Shown here in pieces: positions 8,020-15,039 of a stretch of DNA of 45,906 nt. The notes beneath the pieces were generated by a model, which saw nothing but the letters and a program-made list of their open reading frames with translations, ran no database searches and was not told the origin of the DNA. Source of the DNA: a virus; IMG/VR virus record IMGVR_UViG_3300009059_000023, positions 1 to 45,906 of that record. The stretch is one strand, 5' to 3'. Each line of letters opens with the position of its first letter. Positions within the stretch are counted from its first letter, which is position 1. A program made the position numbers and the translations under genes.

Positions 8020-10009
8020 TTTGTGCTCCTATGATTTGTGCCATGATTGCTGCTTCTTCAGGGTCGTTAAGAATCTCATCAGGGTCAAGGTCAAGGCTGT
8101 AAGCCAACTCACTAACAATTTTAGAGATTTTAACAAACGGTGCAATAGCAGGATTTTGTGCTGTCTGCAAGAACATAGTGAGTCTTTGACTCCGTACTTC
8201 TTTTTGCATTAAGCTATTTGTGCCCATTGCATGAACTTCGAGGTCGCCCTGAATATCCAGCTCCCCTTCAAAGAACTGCATGTTCCACTGATAGTATGCT
8301 TCGCCTAAAGGCTTTAACAAGAAGTCATCAATGTTTTTAATAACTGTTTTAATGTTAAGTGACGCTGCACCCAACAACATAGACATACCTGAAGCTGTAC
8401 GGGTCATGCTTTGTACGCCTGTTTGTCCATGCGAGTAGCTGGGAATGCCTGTTTGCTCGTCAGCTAACTGTCTGAACTTATCAAACATCATCATATTTTC
8501 TTGAGCAGTGTTTGGAAATTTGACACCATGAATAGCTTGTCCGGGCATTCCGGCTTGACGGCGAAATACTTTGCCGGGATAAATATCCATGCTCTGTCCG
8601 CCTACTAGGGCTGATTCGTCAACGTCAAAAACTAATGAACCTGCAAGCGCAAGATTATCAATAGCCATACGTGCGTGACCATTCATAATTTGTTGAGAGT
8701 CGTCCATGTTCTCTGCAACGCCAATACCAAAGAAAGAATAAGGATTACGTTCGTAAGGAAAGGCGTTGTATGGAAGTCGGTATGGAGTAAAAGGATTAAC
8801 AACACCACGAAGAAGCTTTCCATTACTAACCCAAGCATTAACTTGTACTTCATCTAAATCATCTACCTCATCTGGAAGTTCCATGCCTACTTCTCGTGCA
8901 TACTCTGCATCCATAATACCCCAGTACTCTAGCACTTCAAACTGTGCTGCGCCAAATTCTTCGGTTCGTTGGTCGTCTTTTAATTCATGCTCATAGTCTT
9001 TTTCAGTATAGTTAGGCCCCATCTGAATGCACTCACGAATAGCGTCTTTGTTGAAGAAAGGCATTTTAGTCAAGGCTCTTAACTGAGACTTATTCATTTT
9101 GTGGCGGTGTACAATATACTCACAGTCTTCTATGGTAGTGGCACTAGGGTCTGGGAAGAAATCCCAAATACTTACAAACTCAATACGTGGAACACGAACG
9201 TCAAGTGGGTCATAACTACGCTCTCCCTCATCATCAACTGTCCAACGACTTAAAGTCTTGTTATAGTTGAAAGGGCCTTTAACAATACCAGTTCCAAATA
9301 AAGCTGCTTCAAGTAGAGCATTACGCAATTCACTGGAGCCGCCTGACTCTTCAATCTGGTCGTGTATAAGTGTCTGCATATTCCGTGCCGCTTCTTTAGC
9401 CGGAGAGCGTTCTAGTACTTGTGGGTCTGGGGAAGCGCCTTCTGTAAACTCTACATTAGCTTCTTCAATAGCTTTAGACAATACGCTTTTTGAAGCGGTA
9501 AGTGTAGCACCGGGGCCTAAAACTTGACCGTCACCCTCGTAGCCAACACCATAAATATTCTTAACTTCTTTTGGCTCAGCGTACTCAGGTGCGCTAGTTT
9601 CTATTCCAGTCTCGCTTGCTTCAAGGTGAGTATACTTAGCAATACCTTCGGGCAGTCTAGTTTCGCGTACACCTATTGGGAACTGGCCGGTACCAAAAAT
9701 AACATCGACCAACTGACCAAAAGCTGCTAATACTTTGGTCTTAGTAACTTTTACGAATACTTTAGATTTTTCGCTTTCACGGAAACGTACATTCTTGTTG
9801 TAAATTCCTCGAAAGTTGTGATAGGCTTTTAGCCATCTATGCTCGTCAAAGTCTCTTGCTTGTTCAGCATTAGCGTAACGGTCTTGAACTAAGCCTACGA
9901 AACGGTTGCGCACATCTTCTTCTAAGTCCATCTCAAGACCGCCTGCTGTTTCTTCAGGCTCGAAGTAGAGATAATCAGCGTTTTTGTATGATTCGTTTTC
10001 TTCGTTCAT
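7844..10009 (-). CDS. Portal protein
   Basis: The 721-residue protein has portal-type segments. An N-terminal helix reads VRNRFVGLVQDRYANAEQ, an early VTKTKVLAAFGQLVDVIFG precedes an insertion of ~150 residues, and a long middle contains EFVSIWDFFPDP and PYNAFPYERNPYSFFGIGVAENMDD. TASGMSMLLGAASLNIKTVIKNID matches the C-terminal wing of P22-like portals. The last ~55 residues are Gly/Gln/Pro-rich and probably disordered; they are encoded where the next gene overlaps. It forms the dodecameric ring for DNA entry. It lies between the terminase and the head genes, in the usual order. Confidence 0.88.
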   Translation of the reverse strand: MNEENESYKNADYLYFEPEETAGGLEMDLEEDVRNRFVGLVQDRYANAEQARDFDEHRWLKAYHNFRGIYNKNVRFRESEKSKVFVKVTKTKVLAAFGQLVDVIFGTGQFPIGVRETRLPEGIAKYTHLEASETGIETSAPEYAEPKEVKNIYGVGYEGDGQVLGPGATLTASKSVLSKAIEEANVEFTEGASPDPQVLERSPAKEAARNMQTLIHDQIEESGGSSELRNALLEAALFGTGIVKGPFNYNKTLSRWTVDDEGERSYDPLDVRVPRIEFVSIWDFFPDPSATTIEDCEYIVHRHKMNKSQLRALTKMPFFNKDAIRECIQMGPNYTEKDYEHELKDDQRTEEFGAAQFEVLEYWGIMDAEYAREVGMELPDEVDDLDEVQVNAWVSNGKLLRGVVNPFTPYRLPYNAFPYERNPYSFFGIGVAENMDDSQQIMNGHARMAIDNLALAGSLVFDVDESALVGGQSMDIYPGKVFRRQAGMPGQAIHGVKFPNTAQENMMMFDKFRQLADEQTGIPSYSHGQTGVQSMTRTASGMSMLLGAASLNIKTVIKNIDDFLLKPLGEAYYQWNMQFFEGELDIQGDLEVHAMGTNSLMQKEVRSQRLTMFLQTAQNPAIAPFVKISKIVSELAYSLDLDPDEILNDPEEAAIMAQIIGAQNVRQGNGEPAGAAGQQLGAMGGPEGAPQQPPELGATGTGGGNIGTGIVPQAGESEFTG

Positions 10010-10020
10010 GTACTGTTCCT

Positions 10021-10383
10021 TTAGAGGGGCTTAGAGATTGACATGCCATGATAGTTTTTACCTACCTGTGCTTTTAGTGTAAATCCCTTTCCTAAATCTT
10101 TAGAGTAAGTAGCGCTTGGGTTTTTACCTAGCTTTACACCAGCAGAAGACTTACCTTTCATTTGTTTTTCTAGACTGTAGTTTGTAGACGAGCTACCCAT
10201 TGAGTCTTTAAACTTGCTTGCCGTTACTCGTGTACCGCCTAAGTTAGTAGATGCCTTTACTTCTCCAGCCCGATAGCCTTGGTTTCCAGACAGGTTTCCT
10301 TCAATAGAACCAATACCTTTGAATTCTTTACGGGCAACTAAACCGCCATTATTATACTTTGTTTTTTTAGTACAGTGTGCCAT
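10021..10383 (-). CDS. Small basic, Gly/Ser-rich protein of unknown function
   Basis: The protein is about 120 residues from ATG 10383 (MAHCTKKTKYNNGG...). It is rich in Gly, Ser, Lys and Thr, with alternating patterns (GSIEGNLSGNQGY, VKASTNLGGTRVTASKF, GFTLKAQVGKNYHG) suggesting a beta-sheet or porin-like barrel strand pattern. The start four codons downstream of the longest open frame is preferred. It places the ATG just past the terminase stop (TAATATG). It could be a head decoration or minor virion protein. No family recognised. Confidence 0.6.
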   Translation of the reverse strand: MAHCTKKTKYNNGGLVARKEFKGIGSIEGNLSGNQGYRAGEVKASTNLGGTRVTASKFKDSMGSSSTNYSLEKQMKGKSSAGVKLGKNPSATYSKDLGKGFTLKAQVGKNYHGMSISKPL

Positions 10384-10384
10384 A

Positions 10385-12073
10385 TTAATATCCAAATGTC
10401 GAGTCAGACGGTGTAAAGTGTGATTCTTTTCTAAACTGTCTGAGTTGTTGTATCGTATCGTTGATACGGGGCCTAGCCATTATTAAGTAACGTAATGCAT
10501 CATATGCGTGGTCTGATGCATTTGTATCTACGTCTTCGGGCTTAGACTTATCTAGTGGAATACTTTGAAGCTCGCGTATCAGGTTAGGGCATGTGTTAAA
10601 TATTTGTATTCGTGGCCTACCGCTTTGCATGAGCTTCAAGTATTCGTGAATTTGTATCTTACCTTGTATTCTGTTCTTATCTGCTCTTCTGAGCTTGTGT
10701 CCGGCTCTCTGTAGCGTTTCGCCTACAGTGGGGCCGGTAGTGCCTGTTCGGCTCCAACAAGCTGTGTCGAGCACTCCAGAGACTGAGAAGGGGTCTTCGT
10801 ACTCCATCTCTGTAATCATTCTTGCAAGGTCAGTACCTAGTAAGCCTTTGCGGTATAGCTCACGATATATAATCAATGTACCATCGCTAGGGTCTACTGC
10901 GCCCCATACACAAGCGCTTTCAGATGCGTACCCGTAATCTATTCCTTTGCTGCGCTCCCAGTGTACTGGAATCTCAAAAGGCGTAATCACATGGTCAAAG
11001 GGGTTAAACTCTGTAAACGCTGCGCCTTCTGCAACATCCCAGTTTCCTTCTAACAACTGCTTGCGCTGTGTTGGCGGCAACGAGGCTAACATCTGTTCGT
11101 AGCGGCCATCTTTAGCTAGGTAAGGGTTATCTTGTAACCTAGCGGGTATAAACTTTCTTGTTAGGCCATCTGCGCCTCTAAAGCTTTCGTTGGGCGGTGC
11201 GGGGTCTATGTATCGTTTCTTTACCCAATGTGCTCCTGAACCGCCGGGGTTCGCTGTGCATCGCAGATAAACCTCAATTTCTGGGTCTGTGGTACGTAAC
11301 CGTGACCCCAAGTAGTTCCAAGCAAACTCTGTTGGAAGATGTGTAATCTCGTCAAAGCCTATGAAGCTGTATGCTTGACCTTGATAACGATATACATCTG
11401 CATCTCGCTCCAAGAACCCAAACTCCATTTTAGCTCCGCTTGGGAATATCCACATCTTTTCTACTTCTTTGTACTTAGCTCCGGGAAATGCTTTTGGATA
11501 CAACTCCCGACTCTTGTCTATTAGTTCTCGAAGTTCTGGCATAGAGCGTCTAATGATTAATGCTCTATGGGCTGGCCGGTGTGCAAAACGCAAGGGGTCA
11601 ATAAGCATAGCGTATGACTTACCGCCCCCTGCTGCACCACCGTACAACACATCTGTTTCGCCGGCTGCAAGAAAGTCTTCTTGAGGGCCTTCATTAGCCT
11701 TAAAGATAACATTCTCTCGTGCTTCAGCTTGCAATGCTGATGGAATGTTGTCCAGCTCATCGGCGCTTACGAGCTTTGTTTCGTTCTCGTTTTCGAGCTT
11801 GCTGAGAGTCTTTTTAGTTTTGCTTATAGACTTCTTGTAATTATCTATTTTGTTCTGTGCTGACTTTAGTTTTTTTTCTTTGTCTCTTACGCTGCGCTTT
11901 GCAGCTTGCTTGGCTTTTGTTTCTGAGTGGTAATTGTAGCCTCTGCCCTTAGAGCCTTTTGGTCTACCACCTTTCTTGCGTGGAGTTCCGTCAGCTCTAA
12001 GCTTAAAGTTACCTTCTTCGTCAGTTAGGTAATTTTCGGGATTAATATCCCAATCGTTTTCTTTGTTCTGCAA
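10385..12073 (-). CDS. terL: Terminase large subunit
   Basis: This 562-residue packaging motor has the Walker A GGAAGGGKS at 145-153 and the Walker B SFIGFDEI at 236-243, with D241 and E242. The coupling motif RCTANPGG is at 271-278. The C-terminal RNase H-like nuclease has candidate acidic residues D379 (GIDYGYA), D436 (VLDTACW) and D521/D525 (SDHAYDALRY). The first ~100 residues form an unusual Lys-rich extension (RKKGGRPKGSKGRGY, then a charged coiled coil) not needed for the core motor, perhaps for DNA or small-subunit binding. It overlaps the upstream gene by 32 bases. Confidence 0.95.
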   Translation of the reverse strand: MQNKENDWDINPENYLTDEEGNFKLRADGTPRKKGGRPKGSKGRGYNYHSETKAKQAAKRSVRDKEKKLKSAQNKIDNYKKSISKTKKTLSKLENENETKLVSADELDNIPSALQAEARENVIFKANEGPQEDFLAAGETDVLYGGAAGGGKSYAMLIDPLRFAHRPAHRALIIRRSMPELRELIDKSRELYPKAFPGAKYKEVEKMWIFPSGAKMEFGFLERDADVYRYQGQAYSFIGFDEITHLPTEFAWNYLGSRLRTTDPEIEVYLRCTANPGGSGAHWVKKRYIDPAPPNESFRGADGLTRKFIPARLQDNPYLAKDGRYEQMLASLPPTQRKQLLEGNWDVAEGAAFTEFNPFDHVITPFEIPVHWERSKGIDYGYASESACVWGAVDPSDGTLIIYRELYRKGLLGTDLARMITEMEYEDPFSVSGVLDTACWSRTGTTGPTVGETLQRAGHKLRRADKNRIQGKIQIHEYLKLMQSGRPRIQIFNTCPNLIRELQSIPLDKSKPEDVDTNASDHAYDALRYLIMARPRINDTIQQLRQFRKESHFTPSDSTFGY

Positions 12074-12287
12074 TTTTCTTTAATCCCATGTGTGATATTG
12101 AGCGTCCTGTCTCGTGGGTCAACCACATACTGCCTTCTCTGAGGCTTAGTGTCTTTTCCCTTATAAGCGGTAGCACTTTTTCTAGAATTTCCAGCTCTTC
12201 TTGTACTGGCTCTAGCATTTCGTTATTAGACTCACTTAGCTTATAACCAAACGGTATAGTGCTACTCGACCTCCGTATATTCTCCAT
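12042..12287 (-). CDS. Stand-alone recombinase-domain-like helical protein
   Basis: The 81-residue protein lies between the two terminase genes, overlapping both. The segment IPFGYKLSESNNEMLEPVQE, followed by helices ending LSLREGSMWLTHETGRSISHMGL, resembles the middle DNA-binding 'recombinase' region of large serine recombinases (PyGY... then a helix-turn-helix of 'S-R-IA-WLN--G' type). There is no catalytic Ser domain. It may be a DNA-recognition partner of the terminase or a small regulator. Resemblance is by eye only. Confidence 0.6.
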   Translation of the reverse strand: MENIRRSSSTIPFGYKLSESNNEMLEPVQEELEILEKVLPLIREKTLSLREGSMWLTHETGRSISHMGLKKIAEQRKRLGY

Positions 12288-12660
12288 CTATCACTACCTC
12301 CTTCTTGGCGGGTATAACAAACAAGCCTCCACCAGAACTTACATTTACATCTAGGCGTTCTGTTTTGCCTAGTCCTACACGGTCTAGAATTTGCTGTGCA
12401 GCTTGTATACGCATGTTAGCTTGCGGTATAGGCTCTGGGCTGTCCATAATCTGGATTAGCTTAGAAGCTGCTTTAGGTGCATTGAGCGCCAGTATGTTTG
12501 TAGCTATGTCTAGTATTTCAGACTTCAATGCTTTAACTACTGTGTAGTGTGTGCCCTCTGCGTAGCCTGCTAGTTCTGCTGCATGCTTGACATCTCCGCC
12601 ACAAACTGTAAGATTGTCAAGAAATGCTTGTTGCTTTGTTGTTAGTTGTTTGTCAGGCAT
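12262..12660 (-). CDS. terS: Terminase small subunit
   Basis: In this 132-residue protein the N-terminal ~50 residues read LTTKQQAFLDNLTVCGGDVKHAAELAGYAEGTHYTVVKAL, the HTH pattern of phage small terminases. A helical oligomerisation region and a short beta C-terminus (GGLFVIPAKKEVVID) follow. It is the first gene of the leftward operon, with start ATG 12660 behind AGGAAGTCTAA. The consensus promoter at 12696-12724 places its mRNA start about 30 bases upstream. It recognises the packaging site and guides the large subunit. Confidence 0.85.
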   Translation of the reverse strand: MPDKQLTTKQQAFLDNLTVCGGDVKHAAELAGYAEGTHYTVVKALKSEILDIATNILALNAPKAASKLIQIMDSPEPIPQANMRIQAAQQILDRVGLGKTERLDVNVSSGGGLFVIPAKKEVVIDGEYTEVE

Positions 12661-12695
12661 TTAGACTTCCTAGTCATTTAAACTGTATATACTCT

Positions 12696-12724
12696 AGTAT
12701 ACCCGTAATATGGAGGTTTGTCAA
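12696..12724 (-). promoter_or_regulatory. Sigma70-type promoter of the leftward (late) operon
   Basis: On the minus strand TTGACA (12724-12719), a 17-base spacer and TATACT (12701-12696). A dyad TATACT-AG-AGTATA overlaps the -10 and start region (12688-12701) and could be an operator. The sequence TACGGGTATACTAGA is shared, but for one base, with the divergent rightward promoter. The transcript leader to the small terminase is ~30 bases. Confidence 0.8.
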
Positions 12725-12813
12725 GTTTTTTTATAACTTTTTTTCATAATATACTTATATTGTTCCTATATATAGTATATAGAAGGAAGGCCTGCAAATA
12801 AATGAAATAAAAC

Positions 12814-12842
12814 TTGACAGATGCTTATTCTACGGGTATAAT
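12814..12842 (+). promoter_or_regulatory. Consensus sigma70 promoter of the rightward (early) operon
   Basis: TTGACA (12814-12819), a 17-base spacer and TATAAT (12837-12842) is a full consensus match. It is preceded by an A-rich upstream stretch (TGAAATAAAACTT) that recurs upstream of the promoter at 19149. A dyad TAATA-GA-TATTA covers 12839-12850. It faces away from the leftward promoter, with ~90 AT-rich bases between them. A match this strong suggests immediate early transcription by host polymerase. Confidence 0.85.
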
Positions 12843-13110
12843 AGATATTAAGCCCACCGGGGTTATAGCATATGTAATACAGGTTTAGGTTAATGCTTAT
12901 ATGGGTACTTATACACCCTATATCCCGCAGTTTATAAACCCCCACTCCCCCTTTAAAGCCTTTGGTAGTCGCCCGACTTCCCAAGCCTTGCCCCTCCCTT
13001 TAAAGCCTTTAAAGCTGCGGCACTATCTGGTTTACATGGCATATCTCCATAAAATGTATATGATTGTATATATATCCTAGTACCCCCCCTTGGCAGCTTG
13101 CCCACCCCCT

Positions 13111-13502
13111 GAAGTCTCTAAAGACTTCAAAAATTCTAAGTCTTTAGAGACTTAGAAAATCTTCCTAGTCTTTTAAAAGCTCCATAGAGCTTCTTAAAAG
13201 ACTAGGAGTTCTGTGAAGCCACTCCAAAGACTTTCAAAGTCTTCAATGCCCACCCCCTCTGAAGACTTTGAAAGTCTTAGAAGAGCTAACAAGTTTTCTA
13301 GTTTACAAAACTAGGGAGGCTTTGAAGCTTTTTTAAACCTTTAGGTTTACTCCAGAGACTTCCAATCTTTTCAACGACTTACAAGCTTTTTAGTCTACGA
13401 CTAATCAACCCCTCCTGAGACTTTTAAAGTCTCCTAAGTCTTTCGAGCTGCAAGGAAAATCCCGACAGGGATTCGCGCTGCTTTGAAGACTTTAAAAGTC
13501 TT
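13111..13502. repeat. Array of nested inverted repeats sharing AGACTT/AAGTCT
   Basis: Consecutive hairpins lie at 13111-13128, 13136-13155, 13164-13206 (19 bp with one bulge), 13227-13243, 13261-13278, 13298-13314, 13335-13348, 13390-13404, 13417-13433, 13458-13473 and 13486-13502. Two neighbouring pairs are also reverse complements of each other: 13112-13127 with 13138-13153, and 13227-13244 with 13261-13278. Their loops are complementary too (CTAA with TTAG). The dyad AAGACTTT-n-AAAGTCTT appears three times exactly and once as GAGACTTT-T-AAAGTCTC. No start codons or U-runs associate with them. Confidence 0.85.
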
Positions 13503-13512
13503 AGAGCCGAAC

Positions 13513-13553
13513 TTAGTATCTCCATAACCTATAAAAGGTTATGGAGATACTAA
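13513..13553 (+). repeat. Perfect 18-bp hairpin in the leader
   Basis: TTAGTATCTCCATAACCT (13513-13530) and its exact reverse complement (13536-13553) are separated by ATAAA. There is no U-run after it, so it is not a standard terminator. It lies three bases before the next, even longer hairpin. Confidence 0.9.
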
Positions 13554-13555
13554 AA

Positions 13556-13624
13556 AGTATTCCTTATTTATTAATTTAAAAAGAAGTCACTTGTGACTTT
13601 TTAAATTAATAAATAAGGAATACT
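13556..13624 (+). promoter_or_regulatory. 27-bp hairpin that sequesters a ribosome binding site
   Basis: The left arm 13556-13582 pairs perfectly with 13598-13624. Inside are a GAA bulge and GTCAC-TT-GTGAC. The right arm contains AAGGA (13615-13619), the ribosome binding site for the ATG at 13628. While folded, the RNA would hide that site, so translation probably depends on unfolding, processing or a trans factor. The arms are almost pure A/T. Confidence 0.8.
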
Positions 13625-13627
13625 ATA

Positions 13628-14062
13628 ATGGCCAAATCAAACTTCAACTCAATCGACTCAAACAAAATTGCTACGGCTCGACAAGTTTTTGCAGTGGCTA
13701 GCCACTTTGCTTCAATCAAAGCTTCCTCTCCATCGGAGAGATATGGATTGACCAAAGTCTTTAATGCGGTGCTTAATAAGCACTATAGAGACTCTGATAG
13801 CTTTATGACCCATTCTGATGTTTCAGAATGGTTTGAATGGGATTGTGTTCCAGAGCAGTTCCTTCATATGATTTCTACCAAGAAATCAAAAGCGAAAGCC
13901 AAGCCAAAGGCTTCCAAGGCTCCAAAGAAAGAAGCTAAAGCTTCAGCGAAGCCAACGGCTTCCAAGGCTCCAAAGAAAGAATCAACTTTGACTCAACGAG
14001 TTGAGGCAATGGAAGCTACTCAAGCTAAAATCTTAGAGCTTCTAGAAGCTATCGCTAAATAA
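13628..14062 (+). CDS. Histone H1-like Lys/Ala/Pro protein with C-terminal coiled coil
   Basis: The 144-residue protein is the first gene of the rightward block. Residues ~1-85 look folded (KIATARQVFAVASHFASIKA... SEWFEWDCVPEQFLHMI). Residues ~86-120 are Lys/Ala/Pro/Ser-rich with a duplicated SKAPKKE motif, like histone H1 tails or bacterial nucleoid proteins. The last ~25 form a helix (TQRVEAMEATQAKILELLEAI) fit for oligomerisation. It is framed by the hairpin leader and a strong terminator, so it is its own transcript. Its role is unknown; DNA compaction or takeover of host transcription is plausible. No family recognised. Confidence 0.8.
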   Translation: MAKSNFNSIDSNKIATARQVFAVASHFASIKASSPSERYGLTKVFNAVLNKHYRDSDSFMTHSDVSEWFEWDCVPEQFLHMISTKKSKAKAKPKASKAPKKEAKASAKPTASKAPKKESTLTQRVEAMEATQAKILELLEAIAK

Positions 14063-14070
14063 AATCTATC

Positions 14071-14098
14071 GGGAGGGCTTCGGCTCTCCCTTTTTTTT
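14071..14098 (+). terminator. Strong intrinsic terminator with UUCG loop
   Basis: GGGAGGGC-TTCG-GCTCTCCC followed by eight T. One G-U pair is in the 8-bp stem. It lies 8 bases after the stop of the histone-like gene and would end the first early transcript. Confidence 0.93.
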
Positions 14099-14144
14099 GT
14101 CTTTAATTTCTAATGGGAAAATGTTGTAGATTGCTACGAAGTTT

Positions 14145-14194
14145 AGTTAATTTATATAGCCTATTACGAAGTAGTAGGCTCTATTAAATTAACT
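14145..14194 (+). repeat. Two-part hairpin upstream of the small-gene cluster
   Basis: Outer arms AGTTAATTTA (14145-14154) and TAAATTAACT (14185-14194) enclose an inner stem, AGCCTATTAC with GTAGTAGGCT, around GAA. One G-T pair lies in the inner stem. It ends ~19 bases before the first small gene. The gap 14099-14212 has no other feature and no obvious promoter. Confidence 0.75.
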
Positions 14195-14212
14195 TCAAAA
14201 CAAAAAGGCTCA

Positions 14213-14392
14213 ATGCTTATGTATAAAGTTATATTCGATGGTAATGTAATGGTCTGTCAAGACTTAGAAGATGCTACTGAAACTGCTATGCATTTAATAA
14301 ATGCAGAATATAGTTTAGTAGAAGTTGTTCCGGCAGAGCCGACTGACTTAGATTCTTTCATTGAAGTGGAGGTACAAGATGATTATAATTAA
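14213..14392 (+). CDS. Small acidic protein, unknown function
   Basis: A 59-residue frame starting MLMYKVIFDGNVMVCQDLEDA. ATG 14213 sits 5 bases after AAGG; ATG 14219 is an alternative start. Its predicted beta-alpha pattern resembles many short phage accessory proteins. The next gene starts inside its last codons, behind GGAGGT, indicating translational coupling. Confidence 0.65.
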   Translation: MLMYKVIFDGNVMVCQDLEDATETAMHLINAEYSLVEVVPAEPTDLDSFIEVEVQDDYN

Positions 14393-14459
14393 CGTAGCGT
14401 TTATAATAGTGTTATTATTGTCTGGCTTTATAATCTATATAGTTGGAAAGGAGTTATAG
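14379..14459 (+). CDS. 26-residue single-span membrane peptide
   Basis: MIIINVAFIIVLLLSGFIIY followed by a short basic tail (IVGKEL). It starts at ATG 14379, 5 bases after a strong GGAGGT site, and overlaps the previous gene by 14 bases. The entire product is one hydrophobic helix. It could act at the host membrane, for example in exclusion or inhibition. It is too short for homology, so the call rests on start signal and hydrophobicity. Confidence 0.6.
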   Translation: MIIINVAFIIVLLLSGFIIYIVGKEL

Positions 14460-14461
14460 TT

Positions 14462-14593
14462 ATGAATAAATATACAGTTTGGGTTGGTGGTGTTGAGGCA
14501 AATAAATACTATCTCACCAAAGGTGAAGCAGAAAAGTTAGCAGCTATTTACAAAGCTGAAGGCTATCAAGATGTCTACATTGAAAAGGTATAG
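14462..14593 (+). CDS. 43-residue protein, unknown function
   Basis: MNKYTVWVGGVEANKYYLTK begins a compact protein with beta strands followed by a helix (GEAEKLAAIYKAEGYQDVYIEKV). The start is preceded by GGAAAGGAG. The fold outline (strand-strand-helix-strand) is typical of small phage proteins carried between early genes. It lies in the same direction and with tight spacing. Confidence 0.65.
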   Translation: MNKYTVWVGGVEANKYYLTKGEAEKLAAIYKAEGYQDVYIEKV

Positions 14594-14597
14594 AACT

Positions 14598-14759
14598 ATG
14601 AATAAAGTTGATTTGTTTTACACTCCGACTAGCATGAAAGACTTAGAAGATAGACTAGAAAGCTTCTCAGGCAGTGAAAAACCTATAGCTTGGCTGGCTG
14701 CAATGATGGCTTGGAACTTAGCTTGTGATATATCTAACAACGAACAAGAGGATAAGTAA
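14598..14759 (+). CDS. 53-residue protein, unknown function
   Basis: It starts MNKVDLFYTPTSMKDLEDRL, with a second helix AWLAAMMAWNLACDI and an acidic tail. ATG 14598 is preferred over a longer frame because it follows the previous stop by 4 bases, as expected in a tightly packed operon. No family recognised. Confidence 0.6.
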   Translation: MNKVDLFYTPTSMKDLEDRLESFSGSEKPIAWLAAMMAWNLACDISNNEQEDK

Positions 14760-14760
14760 T

Positions 14761-15018
14761 ATGTTAGAACTACAAAAGACTTTAAAGTCACGTTTAGATG
14801 CTAATCTTATAAGTTCTTGTGGTATACTAAGAATCTGTATAAGTCATCGTCCTAAAAAACCTGAAGCTTTTAAACCTGAAGCTGAGTATATGTTCCATAG
14901 TTGGGGTGATGAAGCAGGACAGATGGATATATTTTGGGGTCATTATGACCTGACAGTTAAAGAAGCGTTAGATTTATGGAATGATAAGTTAAATCAGCAG
15001 ATAAAATGGTTTAAATAA
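14761..15018 (+). CDS. 85-residue protein, unknown function
   Basis: It starts MLELQKTLKSRLDANLIS, then beta-type segments (GILRICISHRPK, YMFHSWGDEAGQMDIFWGHYDL) and a C-terminal helix EALDLWNDKLNQQI. ATG 14761 follows AGAGGATAAG and abuts the previous stop; the upstream in-frame start lacks a site. No family recognised. Confidence 0.65.
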   Translation: MLELQKTLKSRLDANLISSCGILRICISHRPKKPEAFKPEAEYMFHSWGDEAGQMDIFWGHYDLTVKEALDLWNDKLNQQIKWFK

Positions 15019-15039
15019 TCAATAGACTTTATATTTAAA

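Larger units (their letters stand above)
12843..13627 (+). other. Long untranslated leader / intergenic region packed with palindromes
   Basis: This is about 780 bases downstream of the early promoter without a convincing gene. The first ~250 bases hold C-rich stretches and a direct repeat CCCTTTAAAGCCTTT (~12948 and ~12996). From 13111 to 13624 at least eleven inverted repeats follow each other almost without gaps. TGCCCACCCCCT occurs at 13099 and 13248. A 14-codon frame at 12893 has only a weak start signal. The region could be a structured regulatory leader RNA, a replication origin, or both. Confidence 0.7.

Noticed and set aside
12893-12937. 14-codon leader peptide (MLIWVLIHPISRSL)
   Set aside because: Weak start signal only and no attenuator-type codon run; noted in the leader entry but not called a gene.
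12766-12984. Minus-strand 72-codon frame in the divergent promoter region
   Set aside because: It runs through promoter elements, has low-complexity sequence and no ribosome site.
13111-13502. CRISPR array or tRNA cluster in the palindrome region
   Set aside because: There are no direct repeats with equal spacers, and no cloverleaf with D/T loops; the units are inverted repeats of varying length.
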